A stretch of 64,000 nucleotides of DNA from Bostrychus sinensis (GCA_020698575.1 CM036251.1:13122288-13186287), one strand, 5' to 3'. Shown: positions 10,101 to 22,524, numbered from the stretch's first letter. Translations and numbers: made by a program. The notes: generated from the sequence alone by a model not told the origin.

Positions 10101-13100
10101 TTATTAAATGAACAATGTGGCCTCACACTTGTGGTACATAAATTGTGAATATAACTAAAGCTAACTAACTTGTCTGTTTCCTTTCAACTATTCTCTTCCA
10201 GGAGTCACCACAGCTGCCTCCATCTCACTCTATCCTCTGCATCCTCTTCTCTCACACCAGCTAACTTCCACCAGCTAATGTCGTCTTTCACTACAACCAT
10301 AAACTAACTCCTTACCAGATAAGATAATTTTGCACCTGTCACTGACAGGCTAAGTGATAGTAGTTTAGTGGCCAAAATGAGCTTTACACTGAAAGCACTT
10401 GCACACTGGATGCATCGCGCACAGCTGCGTTTCACTGGTGTGAACAACCTTGTGTCTCTTTGACAGGGCTCTGACATAGCTGTGTGTCACACAGAGAGAA
10501 TCTATAGAGTATAGTCCAGAAGAAGATGAGAACCAGCAGACCCAGTCACACAGATGAGCTGAAGGCTCTTATCAGAGCAACCTGGTCTTCCATAACAAGC
10601 AGTGCCACAGGCTCATCCCCTCCTGGACATTCCCCTGATGCAGTAATTCATGCAAAAGGAGTCCCAAATGAGTATCGAGTAGTTAAACATATATACTGTC
10701 CAAACAGTTTATGACAGATTTGTGTGCTGTTGGGCTGACCTACAGTACTTACCTTCATGACTTTGGAGTAAACAGCCATTTTGAGAGTTATAATTCCACC
10801 AAAGCAGAGGCCCATCATGGCGATCCTGCAGCCCATGATCTGAGGATGCTGCTCCAGGAATTTATAGGCTGTCTAAAAAAAGGAACAAACTTATCTTTAA
10901 CTTGTCTTTGTTGGACATTTATAAGTACATTATTGAGCCAATGTTCGGATCAATGACTTTACACTGCAATAATTTTATAAGAATACAAGTAGGTGAAAAT
11001 GAAAACTAAATAACATGAATGAAAGAAAAAAAGCAACAGGACACAGAGGACATAGTGGTGGCCTGTCTTTTATATTATGCTTGTGCAAACAGCAATAATT
11101 AGGTTGTTTACTATTAGGTGTCTCACATGGCAGAAGATGCAGTATAAGCTTAAGAGTCACATGTTTAAATGTCTTTAGCTCAGACCACAGCAGTATCACA
11201 CATTTATTAGTGACCATGACGCAGAGTAAAGTCTTTTTAAAATACCTGCCACCAGCCTTTTCCATGTCAGAGTAAACCACCAGGCCTAGCATCCTACTTT
11301 GTAATAAAGTAAAAGCTGACATTGATTCAAAGTGTCAGGGTTTAGTACATCATGTTTTGTACAGAAGTTCATCTGAGGTTAATTGTACATCTCCAAGAAA
11401 TTATCCACATCTTTTACAGATTTATTTGTTCATTAAGGGTCACTGAACCTCAGGTCTAGACTTAACGGTGACAGAGGTGTAAATCGCTGCTTTGTTCATG
11501 ATACAATATAATATAGATACAGTGGACTGGCGATACGATATCTGGCGATACCTCAGAGACTGCCACAATATGATCATGATATGATGCAATATAAGGGCCC
11601 ACGATTGATATATCAATGTTATTTAACTATTTAACCAAATATTTAGTCTAAATAAAAAGCTATTATGTTTATATTATTATAATTTATTTTATTACAATAA
11701 AACTGAACATTCAAATTAAATTTAAATGATTTTTATTAGTGTTTGTAATGTTTTAAAAATTGTTCAGATTCAATTAGAATAAAGTGAACATTTAAAGAAA
11801 TTGCTGTTAAGTATATTTATGTTTATAAAGTTATAAATTGTTCAGTTATTATAAGTCCTCGCTTTAATCAGGAAACTCCCATAAAAGTTGCCGTTTGTCA
11901 TCTGTAGTCAGATCTATAGGAGATAACGCTATGATTGCCATATACAATCAGAACATTGAGCAGGTTTCCTCCTATAAATATCTAGGAGTACAAATTGATG
12001 AAGGAATGAGCTGGCACAAGCATGTAACAGGTGTGTTTGCGAAGATACATCAGCAATTATATTTTCTTAGAAGACTCAGGGTTTTTGGAGTCAGTCAAAA
12101 TATTATGTTGATGTTTTATAGAGCTAGTATTGAATCGGTCTTAAGGTATGGAATAGTCAACTGGTTTGTGAACCTGACTGTGAAATATAAGTCACAGATT
12201 CTCAGGCTGGTCAAACTAGCAGGTAAGATCATGGGTGTGTCCACTCCTCTGACCTCCCCTCAAGTTATTTTTGAACAATCTGCCCTAAGACAGGGTCGTA
12301 AGATCCTAGCAGACTCCTCCCATGTATTAAACTCTGAGTATGAGCTACTACTGTCTGACAGGAGATATAGGATTCCCTTGTGTCGATACAATAGATATAA
12401 AAACTCATGCGTCCCACAGTCAATTAAGCTAATTAATGAAACAGACTGCATAGATGCATGTAAATGTGTTGTCTTAAAACTTATTGATTATGTTGTACAT
12501 GGGTGTAAAATTTTGGGTTTTGTTGTGTGAATTCGATGTCTGTATTGTGTATGCAGCTGGCCCTGGCTCTGAGACAAATTTCGTCCTGAGGGAGACAAGT
12601 GAATAAAGAAATCTGAAATCTAAACACAACAAAATATTAGGGCATCATTCAAATAGAGACAGTCTATCAATAAAGAAAACAAGATTAGATGCATTTTTGC
12701 TTGTTACAAGACTTAAGGATTTAGCAAAAAGTTTAAATTTGTTCCTCCAGGGAGTTATATTTGGTCTGGTTCTGAAATAATGACATTTGTGTATGTAATG
12801 TTTGGCTAATAAAACAATATTAATAGCATAGTCAACCTCACTGTCATTAGTAATGACCCTAGACGTGAAATTTGAAAATCAAGCCAAAATCCCTGCACAG
12901 TGTCACAATTAAAGAAGAAATGTTCCAAATGTTCAGTCTTCACATCACAAAACACACAATTAACAACATCCAGTTTCAATCTACATTTCAAGAACTCGTT
13001 AGTTGGATAAATCTTGTTTGTAATTTTAAAATGAATTTCTTTCACCTTAGGTGGGACTGCATATGATAGATATTTACATCTTACATCTACATTTTTTCTC

Positions 13101-16100
13101 TCTTCCATCTGAAAACCTTTGAGAATATATTCTCTCTTAACTGCATTAGGGAAACAATAATTTGTTATTACATTTGTAACCCGAGAATTCAATGCCATTA
13201 ATACACAGATGTCTCAAACCAGGGGTGACCTTTGAATGTATTATGTCCTGTCTAGTCATAGCTTGAAGAGGAAGTGGAACAAATGTGCAATAAATCTGAA
13301 ATTTCCCTTGATAAATACTTTACAGTTTGTTTGTTTACACTCTGTAAAGTTAGGCAGCGGAAGTGCAGAGAGGCGGTGCACCGGTTTCAAAATAAAGCAA
13401 ATTTCAAAATAAAGGCACGTCTTGTATATTATAGTAAGAACTGGAATGTTTTTAAGAAGGCAGCTACTTTCAATGAATGCACAGATCTGCAGGAGTACAC
13501 AGAAACAGTTATAGACTACATCAGAAAGTGTATGGGTGATGTAACAACTGTAAAAACAGTTACTGTGTACTCCAATCATAAGCCGTGGATGACGGGAGAG
13601 GTCCACTCGTTGCTAAAGATCCGGGATGGAACATTTAGAAAAGGAGACCCAGCAGCCCTGAAAATTGCAAGGAGTAACCTAGCGCAGGGAATAAAAAGAG
13701 CTAAACAACAACATATAGCACTGATTAATAACAACTTTGTCAATAACAAGGATCCTAGACGACTGTGGCAAGGAATCCAAGCTATCACAGACCACAAAGT
13801 ACCATCACAGGTCTGTGATAATGACGCCTCTCTCCCAGACCAGCTAAATGACGTCTATGCTCGTTTTGAGATTACAAATAATACACCTGCTCAGAAAGCC
13901 ACACCAAAGCCAGAAGAAAAAGTTCTCTGTCTAACATCAACCTGTGTGAGGAATGTTTTGTCCCACATTAACCCACGCAAGCTGGGCTGGACGGCATACC
14001 TGGGCGGGTCCTCAGAGACTGTGCTGACCAGCTGAAGGATGTTTTTACAGACATCTTTAACACATCTCTGCACCAGGCTGTTGTCCCAAAATGTCTCAAA
14101 TCCACCACTATCATTCCTGTGCCAAAAAAGTCCCGTGTCCTGTCTAAATGACTATTGACCCATAGCCCTGACATAGACCCTCATCAATATGCATATCGTG
14201 CTAACAGATCCACTGAAGATGCTGTCTCCACTGCACTGCACATTGCCCTCACACATCTGGAACAAAAGAACACATTTGTCAGGATGCTATTCATTGATTT
14301 TAGCTCTGCATTCAACACACTCATCCCACAAAAACATATAGAGAAGCTGGGCACATTGGTCTTCAATACACCTCTCTGCAACTGGATCTTAGACTTTCTT
14401 ACAGGCCGACCACAGGCAGTGAAAATAGGAAGCAGAACTTCCCGCAACATCACACTGAGCACAGGCCCCCCTCAGGGCTGTGTGCTCAGCACACTCCTGT
14501 TCACACTGCTCACATATGACTGCACCCCTAAATACAGCTCCAATCATATTATCAAGTTTGCAGATGACACCACACTAGTGAGTCTCCTCACAAACAATGA
14601 CGACACACTACACAGGAAGGAGGTGGAGCAGCTGACAAGGTGGTGTTGCAACAACAACCTCTCCTTTAATGTGGAGAAAACCAAGGAGATGGTTTTAGAC
14701 TTTAGGAAAAGCAGCAGTGAGCACCCTCCTCTTACCATCAATGGCCCTGCTGTTGAAAGAGTCAACAGTACAAAGTTCCTCAGGGTGCACATTGCTGATG
14801 GCATCACCTGGTCCATCAACTCCAATGCTCTTATCAAAAAAGCCCAGCAGCGCCTCTATTTCCTGAAGAGAATGAAAAAAGCTAAATCCCCGCACAAATA
14901 ACAACTGTTTTCTTTAGAGGAGCAATTGAAAGCATCCTGACCCACTGCATTACTGTCTGGTATGGTAGCTGCTCTGCTGCAGACAGAAAATCTCTGCAAC
15001 GAGTAGTGAGGGCAGCAAAAAAGATCTGTGGTGCCCCCTTCCTTGCACTGGCAGACATCTACAGAGAGAGATGTGTTAGGAAGGGGACAAACATCATGAC
15101 GGACCCCTCTCATCCATCTCACCACCTGTTTGTGCTCCTGCCGTCCGGGAGGAGGCTTCAGAGCATCCGGGCCAGGTCAGCCAGACTGTGCAACAGTTTT
15201 TTCCCTCAGGCCATCAGGGAAATGAATAAACTGAAAAAGCTGCCCTCCACTCCTTTGGTTATCGTCAATAAGAAATAATAAAGTTAAATGTAAAAACATA
15301 TATGTACTGTCAATTTGTACCTCAGCACCTTGCTCATGCTGCATACTGATATTTTTAAATACTGCACTTTTAATTAATTAGTATCTATTTATAATGTTTT
15401 ATTTGTTTTACATATATATATAGGTTTTTTTTTTGTTCTTTTTTTAAATACCGGTTGACTGCAATATTGGATGAAATGAGTACTGGGGAGTATGATGAAT
15501 GGAGAACGGTATCTCGCTTCCATGTACATTGAATTGTATGATGAAAGTGACAATAAAAGTACTGAACTGAACTGAACTGAACCACTAATCCAAGCTTTCT
15601 CTGCAAAAAACAGGTTATAAATAAATGTGAAATACTTATGCAAAGGTGTCCAATACTATTTCAAAAAGCTTCTAAAAATTATATAGTACCTTTAACATTA
15701 AAGTAAATACAATTTTCAGAAGACCAAATCGCTGTGCCAAATTCTGTGAGTTTTTCATCTGTGTTCAAGCTGTCAAATTTAAAGATTGGAGAACAAGCCT
15801 GAGTCTGACACTGACTCAAAGTCTCCATACATACTGTTCAGTACATAGTGATGAGTACAATTTGATAAGATTCCAATTCAATTTTACTTTAAGTAGAGTT
15901 CATTGGGATTTTGGTATCATTGCCAAATACTATAACCAAACTAAAATATTATTTTAGCTCTGCCCTCTGACAAACAAATGATGATGTTGTGTTTCTGGGT
16001 TGGTTAAATGTTACTCTTTACCTAAATTCTAACAACAAACTAGCCACTGCACCAACTCAGTAAGGTTCTCAATACAAACATGTGCATGAGAAGAATGGCA

Positions 16101-17679
16101 CTTAAAGGGATATAAACTTCAGTACTTATGGTAAATTATACCTCAAAGTAGTCATTCTCCATCATTTTCCCAGTCGTCATTGTGAGTTTATTGGTCAGAT
16201 AATCCAGGGCCAGAGCAGCAAACCCATGAGAGGCCAGTAAAGATGCTCGATACTCGACCAGATCCCCACCTCCACCCCAGAGGTCCAGGACAGCAGGGAA
16301 CGGTCCAGGGCCTAAACAAAAATGTATTATAAGAATGTACTATAAGAAAATTATATAATTTCACATTGTTCATACAGAAAAAGAAACCCACCTGGAGGGA
16401 GGAAGAGTGTAGCAGTGAGGTCGTGCTCTGTGACTGGGATCCTGCGAACTCCAGGAGCCATGTACCAGCGCTCCACCACAGCAGCAGCCAGAGCTCTCTG
16501 CTCTGGGAAGCCCTCTGAGAGGTGGCCCTCGTAAACTGAGATAGTCACCTCCATAGGAGTCTCCACATTCATCTTCCTCATCCTAAGGCATTATGGGTAA
16601 GAGTCAGCCATACTGTATATTTTTACTTCACTTTACTTTAGCCCACTTGTTCTATTATGATGTACTGTGCATACTTTTTAGGGTTAGAAACCTCTACTCA
16701 AAAACTCAGGTTCAATAGTGCAGTGTGTAGCCCAGGGGTTCTCAAACTTTTTGCGGCCAGGGAGCCTTTGCAGGAGAGAAAAAATCCCAAGGACCTTATA
16801 GCGTCCTCCACACCCAATCAATGTGACTTACATGGTGCATCAGAATCATTTCAGGAGTTTTAAACATCCTAAAACCAAATGTAGGTAAATGAGAGTTATT
16901 TGATTAAAATGTTAAAATGTGTAGTGGTTCCCATTAACAGTTATTAATGTTTAAAATGAAATTCCACAGACTGCCCCCAACCTATGCTGCAGGGACACAG
17001 ATACAAATGTTTTCAATACACTTAGTATTGATTGTTCCATTTGGTTTTACTCTGAACAGAAGATGATCACACAATGCTCCCTAAAGGTGCCCCAAACTGA
17101 TCTCATGACTTAAAATATCAGCCAAGAACTACAGATGAAAACAGTAATTTAATGAAATTTAACCTTGATTTCAAAAGTGAAGCAGTAACTCTGTTGTTTT
17201 AAACACTTAATGGGTTTTGCCATTTCGTATTTGAAGCACTGACAAACACATTTCATGCCATAGAGGTAATGTATATATCTGTTTAATCTTGAATCTGACC
17301 TGAGTCCAGGTTTGCTCCCTGGCACTGGTCTGAGACTCCACAGTAAACCCATTGGTTCAACTCCATCATATGTCCCACTGAGGCTGGGGTCCTCACACAC
17401 TGTGGATGCATTTTACAGTAAATACATTTATCATGACTGGTAATGTCCATGTATTTTAGACTTATATGAGTGAGAGTCTTACAGTTGAGTGTCCCAGTGC
17501 TGTCACAGATGTAGTGACCAAACGCCTCCCAGTCCTGTTTGTCTTCACTGTGGTGATGGGAGTGGACAGTCAGCTGAGCCCCGGGACGAGCATTTTGGAT
17601 CAAGACTTTAAACTTCTCATCCACAAGAGCTCGGGACGGATGAACAGACAACACACAGCGCTGTTTATCATGAAATGAT
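7127..17679 (-). CDS. ACOT/BAAT-family gene, copy 1, cysteine nucleophile (BAAT-like)
   Basis: Ten exons on the minus strand: 17679-17483, 17399-17300, 16582-16392, 16311-16142, 10872-10753, 9689-9607, 9482-9389, 7775-7695, 7582-7441, 7263-7127 (stop TGA). All have AG/GT borders and compatible phases, with no internal stop. Exons 1-3 give the N-terminal beta domain (GVEPMGLLWSL, then VERWYMAPGVRRIPV). Exons 4-10 give the alpha/beta hydrolase. The likely triad is Cys in GLCFGG (exon 5), Asp in GQDDHN (exon 8) and His in NTGHLIEPPY (exon 9). The protein ends SNL, a PTS1-like peroxisomal signal. In BAAT the cysteine carries the acyl group to taurine or glycine; ACOTs use serine. That this gene conjugates bile acids is an inference. 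Oddity: exon 1 follows an acceptor and has no in-frame ATG, because the start region seen in copy 2 is deleted. An upstream exon would have to supply the start, or the gene is dying. Confidence 0.82.
8040..9065 (-). mobile_element. RTE/Rex3-like LINE fragments
   Basis: Read on the minus strand, 9065-8850 carries a decayed reverse-transcriptase segment (HLEKAFN, then WGVLWEYGVQGSLLRAV). Then 8640-8040 carries the C-terminal part (RISTSKSKAMVL, VGGEVLPLVDDFKYL, then RVEPLLLCINRSQLRWLGH). These motifs are characteristic of the fish Rex3 group of RTE LINEs. A block between them is missing and frames are broken. It lies in the intron between exons 7 and 8 of ACOT/BAAT copy 1. Confidence 0.8.
10176..10306. 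repeat. Dispersed fish repeat fragment
   Basis: The passage CTGTTTCCTTTC, then GGAGTCACCACAG, then CTCTATCCTCTGCATCC resembles 28440-28500 and, reversed, 49440-49505. It is a common interspersed sequence of fish genomes with no coding content. Confidence 0.45.
11860..12622 (+). mobile_element. LINE 3' end (C-terminal reverse transcriptase region)
   Basis: An open frame at 11895-12530 carries SSYKYLGVQIDEGMSWHKHV, then QQLYFLRRLRVFGVS, the thumb and C-terminal region of CR1/L2-like LINE polymerases. It is followed by a 3' tail with GACAAATTTCGTCCTGAGGG and AATAAAG. The copy is 5'-truncated: no endonuclease or catalytic palm domain. It lies in the long intron 4 of ACOT/BAAT copy 1, opposite to the gene. 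Confidence 0.75.
12640..13230 (-). mobile_element. L1/Tx1-like LINE ORF2 C-terminal fragment
   Basis: On the minus strand the frame 13198-12806 reads HFKITNKIYPTNEFLK, then CVFCDVKTEHLEHFFFNC, the Cys/His-rich C-terminal region of fish L1-type ORF2 proteins. The rest of ORF2 is absent. Confidence 0.65.
13256..15590 (+). mobile_element. CR1/L2-like LINE, internally deleted, with 3' tail
   Basis: 13274-14035 encodes the linker between endonuclease and polymerase. 14155-14901 encodes the reverse-transcriptase palm, with FADDTT at the active site and GPPQGCVLS before it. 15006-15278 encodes the C-terminus (AAKKICGAPF, then LPSGRRLQSIRARSARLCNS). Stops and frameshifts near 14036-14155 and 14902, and loss of part of the fingers region, make it inactive. 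The 3' end is an ACTGA tandem tail (about 15560-15585). It lies in intron 4 of ACOT/BAAT copy 1, on the opposite strand. Confidence 0.85.
16733..16980. repeat. Short hAT-like repeat, copy A (GGTTCTCAAACTTTTT end)
   Basis: It begins CAGGGGTTCTCAAACTTTTT and matches, in reverse orientation, the repeat at 58190-58402 through CCCAATCAATGTGACTTACATG. The right boundary is not defined. It lies in the intron between exons 2 and 3 of ACOT/BAAT copy 1. Confidence 0.65.
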
Positions 17680-17734
17680 CTGACAAAAAAAAATAAATTA
17701 GTAGTATTTGCACAAAGAGACTTAAAAGCAAAAA

Positions 17735-19568
17735 AAAAAAAGATCCTCGATCTCCATGTGTTAAACAAACACCTACGGACATACACGTTCAGGATGTTAA
17801 CTCACAAAGTGCGCTGTCGCTCTATACGCCAGAACGATTGGTTCACAACAATCGATCTCAGACGCGTATTTCCATATCCCTGTGTATCCCGCACACAGAA
17901 AGTACCTCCGCTTTGCTTACGGGGGAAAAGCCTACGAATATCAGGCCATCCCGTTCGGGCTGTCACTGGCCCCGAGAGTGTTCAGCAAGTGTGTGGACGC
18001 TGCGCTGACTCCATTGCGCAACAGCGGCATCAGAATATTCTCTTATGTAGACGATTATCTGATATGTTCCCACTCGTGGATACACTCGATCAGGGACACG
18101 GAGACGGTGTTAAATCACCTCTCGGCGCTCGGGTTCAGAATAAACCGCTCAAAGAGCCGCTTAGTACCCACACAGCTCACAGAATATCTGGGCCTCAGCA
18201 TAAACTCCCTCTCTTATCGAGTAACACTGACGCAGGGGAGAGTACTCTCTCTCACACAGTGTCTCTCCCACTTCAGACAGGGCAAGATAGTCACATTCAG
18301 ACTGTGCCTTCGTCTACTCGGTCTCATGGCGTCAGTAATATCTGTTGCTCATTTGGGTCTGCTTATGATGAGGGATTTTTAACGCTGGGTCGCAGCTTTA
18401 CGCCTATGCTCCCGGAGACACCTTCACCGCAAAGTGAAAGTGGATGCGCGGTGCATCATGGCGCTGCGTCCGTGGCGGGACATGCCCACTTCGACGGCGG
18501 GGGTCCCGCTGGGGACGGTGTCGTCGAGAGTAACCTTGACAATGGACGCATCCTTGTCAGGTTGGGGGGGCCACCTTGTCCGGCAGGACAGTGAACGGCA
18601 CCTGGGAACCACATATGGCCAAAATGCACATCAATGTGTTGGAACTTTGGGCAGTGTTTCTGGCTTTGAAACTTCCTCCCTTTTCTCCAGGGTCAGCATG
18701 TGTTGGTGAAAACAGACAACTCAACTGTTGTGGCGTATATCAATCGCCAAGGCGGCACTCGTTCACTGCAGTTACACAGATTAGCACAGAGACTAATTCT
18801 GTGGAGCAGTACCAGAATCTTATCTCTTCGGCGACTCATGTCCCAGAGGTACTGAACAGGGGTGCGGATCTCCTGTCACGGGGGAACCCCCTGTACGGGG
18901 AGTGGACTCTGCACCCACAGGTGGTGGAGCAGATTTGGCAGAGGTACGGCCAGGCCAGCGTAGATCTCTTCCCCTCGCGAGAAAATACGCATTGTCCGCT
19001 ATTCTTCTCACACTGAAGACTGCTTTGCTTCTTGCTTTGACCACTGCGAAGCGTGTCAGTGAGCTTCAGGCTTTGTCAGTTAGCTCTTCATGTTTACAGT
19101 TCGCCCCTGGACTTTCCAGGGCCTGCCTACGCCCTAATCCGGCATTTGTGCAAAAGGTAGTGGATTCTGCTTATAGCTGCTCTACAGTAGAGCTTATGGC
19201 GTTTCATCCTCCACCTTTTTCCTCTGAAGAGGACGAGCGTCTTAATAGACCCTGTCCTGTGGGAGCTTTGCACATGTATGTGGGCAGGACAGCTGTTTTT
19301 AGGAGAGGAGACCAGCTGTTTGTGTCATGGGCAACTCCTCACAGAGGGAAGCCCGTGTCCCATCAGAGGCTGTCTCACTGGATTGTGGAAGCCATCTCTC
19401 TTATAGCTGCAGGGTTATGCAACCTCCTCAAGGACTGAGGGCACACTGTACCTGAGGTGTCTCAACCTCATGGGCCCTGTTCAGAGGCATTTCTGTGGAG
19501 GATATTTGCGCTGCAGCTAGCTGGGCCTCACCACACACATTTGTCATCTGTTATCAAAGAACCAAGGT
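17735..19568 (+). mobile_element. DIRS-type retrotransposon relic (RT, RNase H, tyrosine recombinase)
   Basis: The order is: start of reverse transcriptase (about 17740-17890, frameshifted), palm (17882-18382) with YAIPFG-style context and the active site YVDDYL, RNase H-like region (18430-18990; NVLELWAVFLAL, then FLSREN-like spacing) and a tyrosine-recombinase domain (about 19010-19565; LKTALLLALTTAKRVSELQA, then GKPVSHQRLSHWIV). Recombinase in place of a DDE integrase is the hallmark of DIRS elements. Several frameshifts break it. The gag region and termini were not found. It starts only about 55 bases upstream of the first recognised exon of ACOT/BAAT copy 1, on the opposite strand. Confidence 0.85.
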
Positions 19569-20088
19569 TACTTAAGTTTTTGTTTCACAGAGAGAGCTCA
19601 CCTAAACTCTGAGTCAGTTACCATGGTAACTTACTCTGTGAACCTAACCTGGTCTGGAGCAGGTTTTCTTCCTCTGACACTGAGTTTAACCCAGAAGCTT
19701 TGATTGGTTCACTCATTTCCTCATTCAAGTACACTAGGAACACTTAAAGATTGACAAGAGTTTAAAAGATAATGATTTAACTTTTATATTTTAATAACAT
19801 TTTTACATTTATTTTACATTTATAAATTTACATTAAAAAATTATTTATCAATGAACCTTTATCAACCAAAATGCTGATGCCATAAAAAAATAAAGACATT
19901 CACTACAAGTAGCCTTATTTTATCAAATTGATCAATGTCAGGTTTAAAAAAAACTTACTTTTCACACAAATACACATCACTATCTAAAATATTAATTTTA
20001 TTGAGATTAGCCAAAAATGCATTGTGAATATAATTTTGATGCAAATGAAGAATAAAATAGGGATAGTATTTTTCATGTTTCTATATAG

Positions 20089-22002
20089 TAGTGTTGTCAC
20101 AGTACTAAAATTTCAACTCGATTTCGATACTAAAAAAAAAACCTCGATACTCGATACCAATTTTGATACTACAGTGACAAAAATGACCACTTTTCATTAA
20201 ATGTTTGAGGTAGTACATAGGCTATAACCACCCCCATTACTGTCACCATATTATTCAAACAATATTCTGTATAGAATATTAGGCTACTGCTATATATGTA
20301 ACATACTTGTTACATTTTTCACACTTATATTTTTTATGCAAGCAGTGGTTATAAGTTTCTCCTCCAACAGAACTCTCTGATGCTTCTGCAGTCCACAGCT
20401 ATGTAGCTACATGATGATCTTTTATTCTACACAATGCTAACTAATAAAGTAAGTAGTTTGTAAATGTGATCCATATTTACTTTAGGTTATGATAATCGAT
20501 TCCTCAAAGGTAAAGTTTAATTACAGTCTACCTGTTTCCATTTTCTATAACTGGTAGTAGGTTATTAGGCTGCAGTAGCCATGGTTCATATTTTTACATG
20601 CATTGGGCCCCTGGACCTCAGGTTTAAAACGTGACCCACTGTCTGTGGCTGCAGTCATTGACAGTGATGGGTCAGACAGAGTCAGGACCACAGCAGTGCT
20701 CCTTTAAATATGGCCGCTTTACTAACACTAACAGCTCTCTCCTTGCTCCGCTGGTAATGAGACATTTGCAGTTACATTACAGGTTGCAGTTACAGGCAGT
20801 TTTATGTTTGTTTGGAATGATGCCGCTGAGCAGTGACTCCCAGATCGGAGCACGCTCGGTCCGCTTGGGACGTCCCACAGAAACTCCCACGGAAAGCCCG
20901 CTCCGCTCGTGCAGCGGCCAGTGTTGGGTTAGTTACTCAAAAAAAGTAACTAGTTAGAGATTACTAGTTACTCTTTTAAAAAGTAATATATTACTTTACT
21001 TAGTTACTGACTCATGAAAGTACCTTAGTTACTTTACTCTTGGATTACTTCCTAACAGCAGGTGATATATAGGCTTATAGGCCTAAATGAACCCAGTTTT
21101 AAATAGAAGAAGCCTGTAGCCTCACTATTGCCCTTAGCAGCACTGTTATTTCTCTCTTCATACAGATGTTACAGCAGAGTTTTAGCTGCATTCACTTCAG
21201 CAGCCTGACACAGCAAATACTGCCATTTAAGTTCCCCTGTCCCTGTCCCTGTGCAGCGGTCCTGCTTTTTCACATCAGTAAAAACACGGAAATTGAGCTC
21301 CTGTGGACAGAGTTTTATTTCACTTCATTGAGGCTAAAGTGCGCTTGTTGTTAGCACCAAGGCGGCTCACGTCTCTTCTTTCTCCGCTGACAGCAGCGGC
21401 AGCTGACACACACTCACCCCGACACACGCAGAGAGCGCGCGGACAGGAGGAGTAGTGCATGAGCAGGAGCAGAGGAGGAGCGGATGAAATGAAAGTATTA
21501 AACGTATTAGCGCTAAATGTTTGTTTGTTTTACTTTCGGTCCGTCCTCGCGGTAAATGCAGGTAAATGAAATTCTCTGTAGTGACTGTAACGCGAGTAAC
21601 TAATTGGGTATTTTGTTCGTAACTGTAATATTACAACTGGCGGCTCAAAAGTAACGCGTTACCCGCTGCGTTACTGACGAATGTAATCTCGTTACTTTGT
21701 AACGCGTTACTCCCAACACTGGCAGCGGCACTCCAAGTCTTCGCGCAGCAGTGACAGAGGCGAGCGAGTGAACACCTTTTAGTAAATTGTATTTAAAGAG
21801 CTGTTTTGATGAAGGAACGTTTTGTGCTGCGCTGACTGAGCCTGTCCTCCTCCTGTACTCATCACTGGAGGGGAGGGGCCTTCTGTTTCTGCGGCGCAGG
21901 TAAAGACGTCACATTATCGATACTTTTCCAAAGGAATATCTAATTTAGATACTCGTTTTAGTATCGATTAGTATCTTGGTATCAATTTTTTTGACAACCC
22001 TA
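20089..22002. mobile_element. Non-autonomous hAT-like element with nested insertion
   Basis: The ends are TAGTGTTGTCAC and (reverse complement) TAGGGTTGTCAA. Both subterminal parts are rich in CGATACT/AGTATCG words. Flanks CTATATAG (20081-20088) and CTATATAC (22003-22010) match at 7 of 8 bases, fitting a hAT target duplication. A second hAT element (20919-21721) sits inside. No transposase was seen. Confidence 0.8.
20919..21721. mobile_element. Nested hAT element (CAGTGTTGGG ends)
   Basis: It starts CAGTGTTGGG and ends CCCAACACTG, a perfect 10-bp inverted repeat. The subterminal sequence is full of GTTACT/AGTAAC and GTAACGCGTTAC. A perfect 8-bp duplication GCAGCGGC flanks it (20911-20918 and 21722-21729). 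No coding capacity. Confidence 0.92.
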
Positions 22003-22524
22003 CTATATACTGCACTGCAATAATGTGGTTTGGTTTACTGTTGTCATGGTGAATCCTCTTTTCTTGACTCCACTGATAATGACTTCTCCCCTCTGATAAA
22101 CTCAAAGTGAATAAATTCAAAGCTGTCTAACTAAACTTCAAACCTGTTTTCTGAAACAGAAAACTCTGAGTTGGCCCGGTCTGAGTAGGATAGTTAGTTC
22201 AACCTCCTTTGTGAAACAGGGCCCAGATGTGTGAACTACTTTCTCAACCTTTTTCAGGTGAGCAGATTACTTACAGCACTGCAGGCCTTGGAGATGAGAT
22301 TTGTCTGATTTTTCTGGAGTTGAACAAAAACTTCAGAGTCCCAGGGAACCTGCAAAGCTTCTGTAACATGACTGAAGGAATAAGTAGATTTGTGTTGCGA
22401 TTTTTTTTACAGGCCCCACCCATGGACAATCATTCTTGACAGAGTATCATACGTTTATACTGAGGACTTGGAGGCAAAGGGGCGTAAGTGGCATTTTAGG
22501 CGAATATGAGTATTCGCCAAAAAA

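Noticed and set aside
11895..12530. 211-codon open frame as a host gene
   Set aside because: Its motifs are those of the LINE reverse-transcriptase C-terminus, and it ends in a LINE-type 3' tail.
14155..14901. 248-codon open frame as a host gene
   Set aside because: It contains the FADDTT active site and other LINE polymerase motifs and is flanked by broken parts of the same element.
17600..17782. Minus-strand ATG frame over exon 1 of ACOT/BAAT copy 1
   Set aside because: The ATG created by the local deletion is out of frame with the conserved protein and stops after 23 codons, so it is not the real start.
18900..19438. Phage- or bacteria-like integrase
   Set aside because: It is a tyrosine recombinase, but it follows DIRS-type reverse transcriptase and RNase H in order, so it belongs to the retrotransposon.
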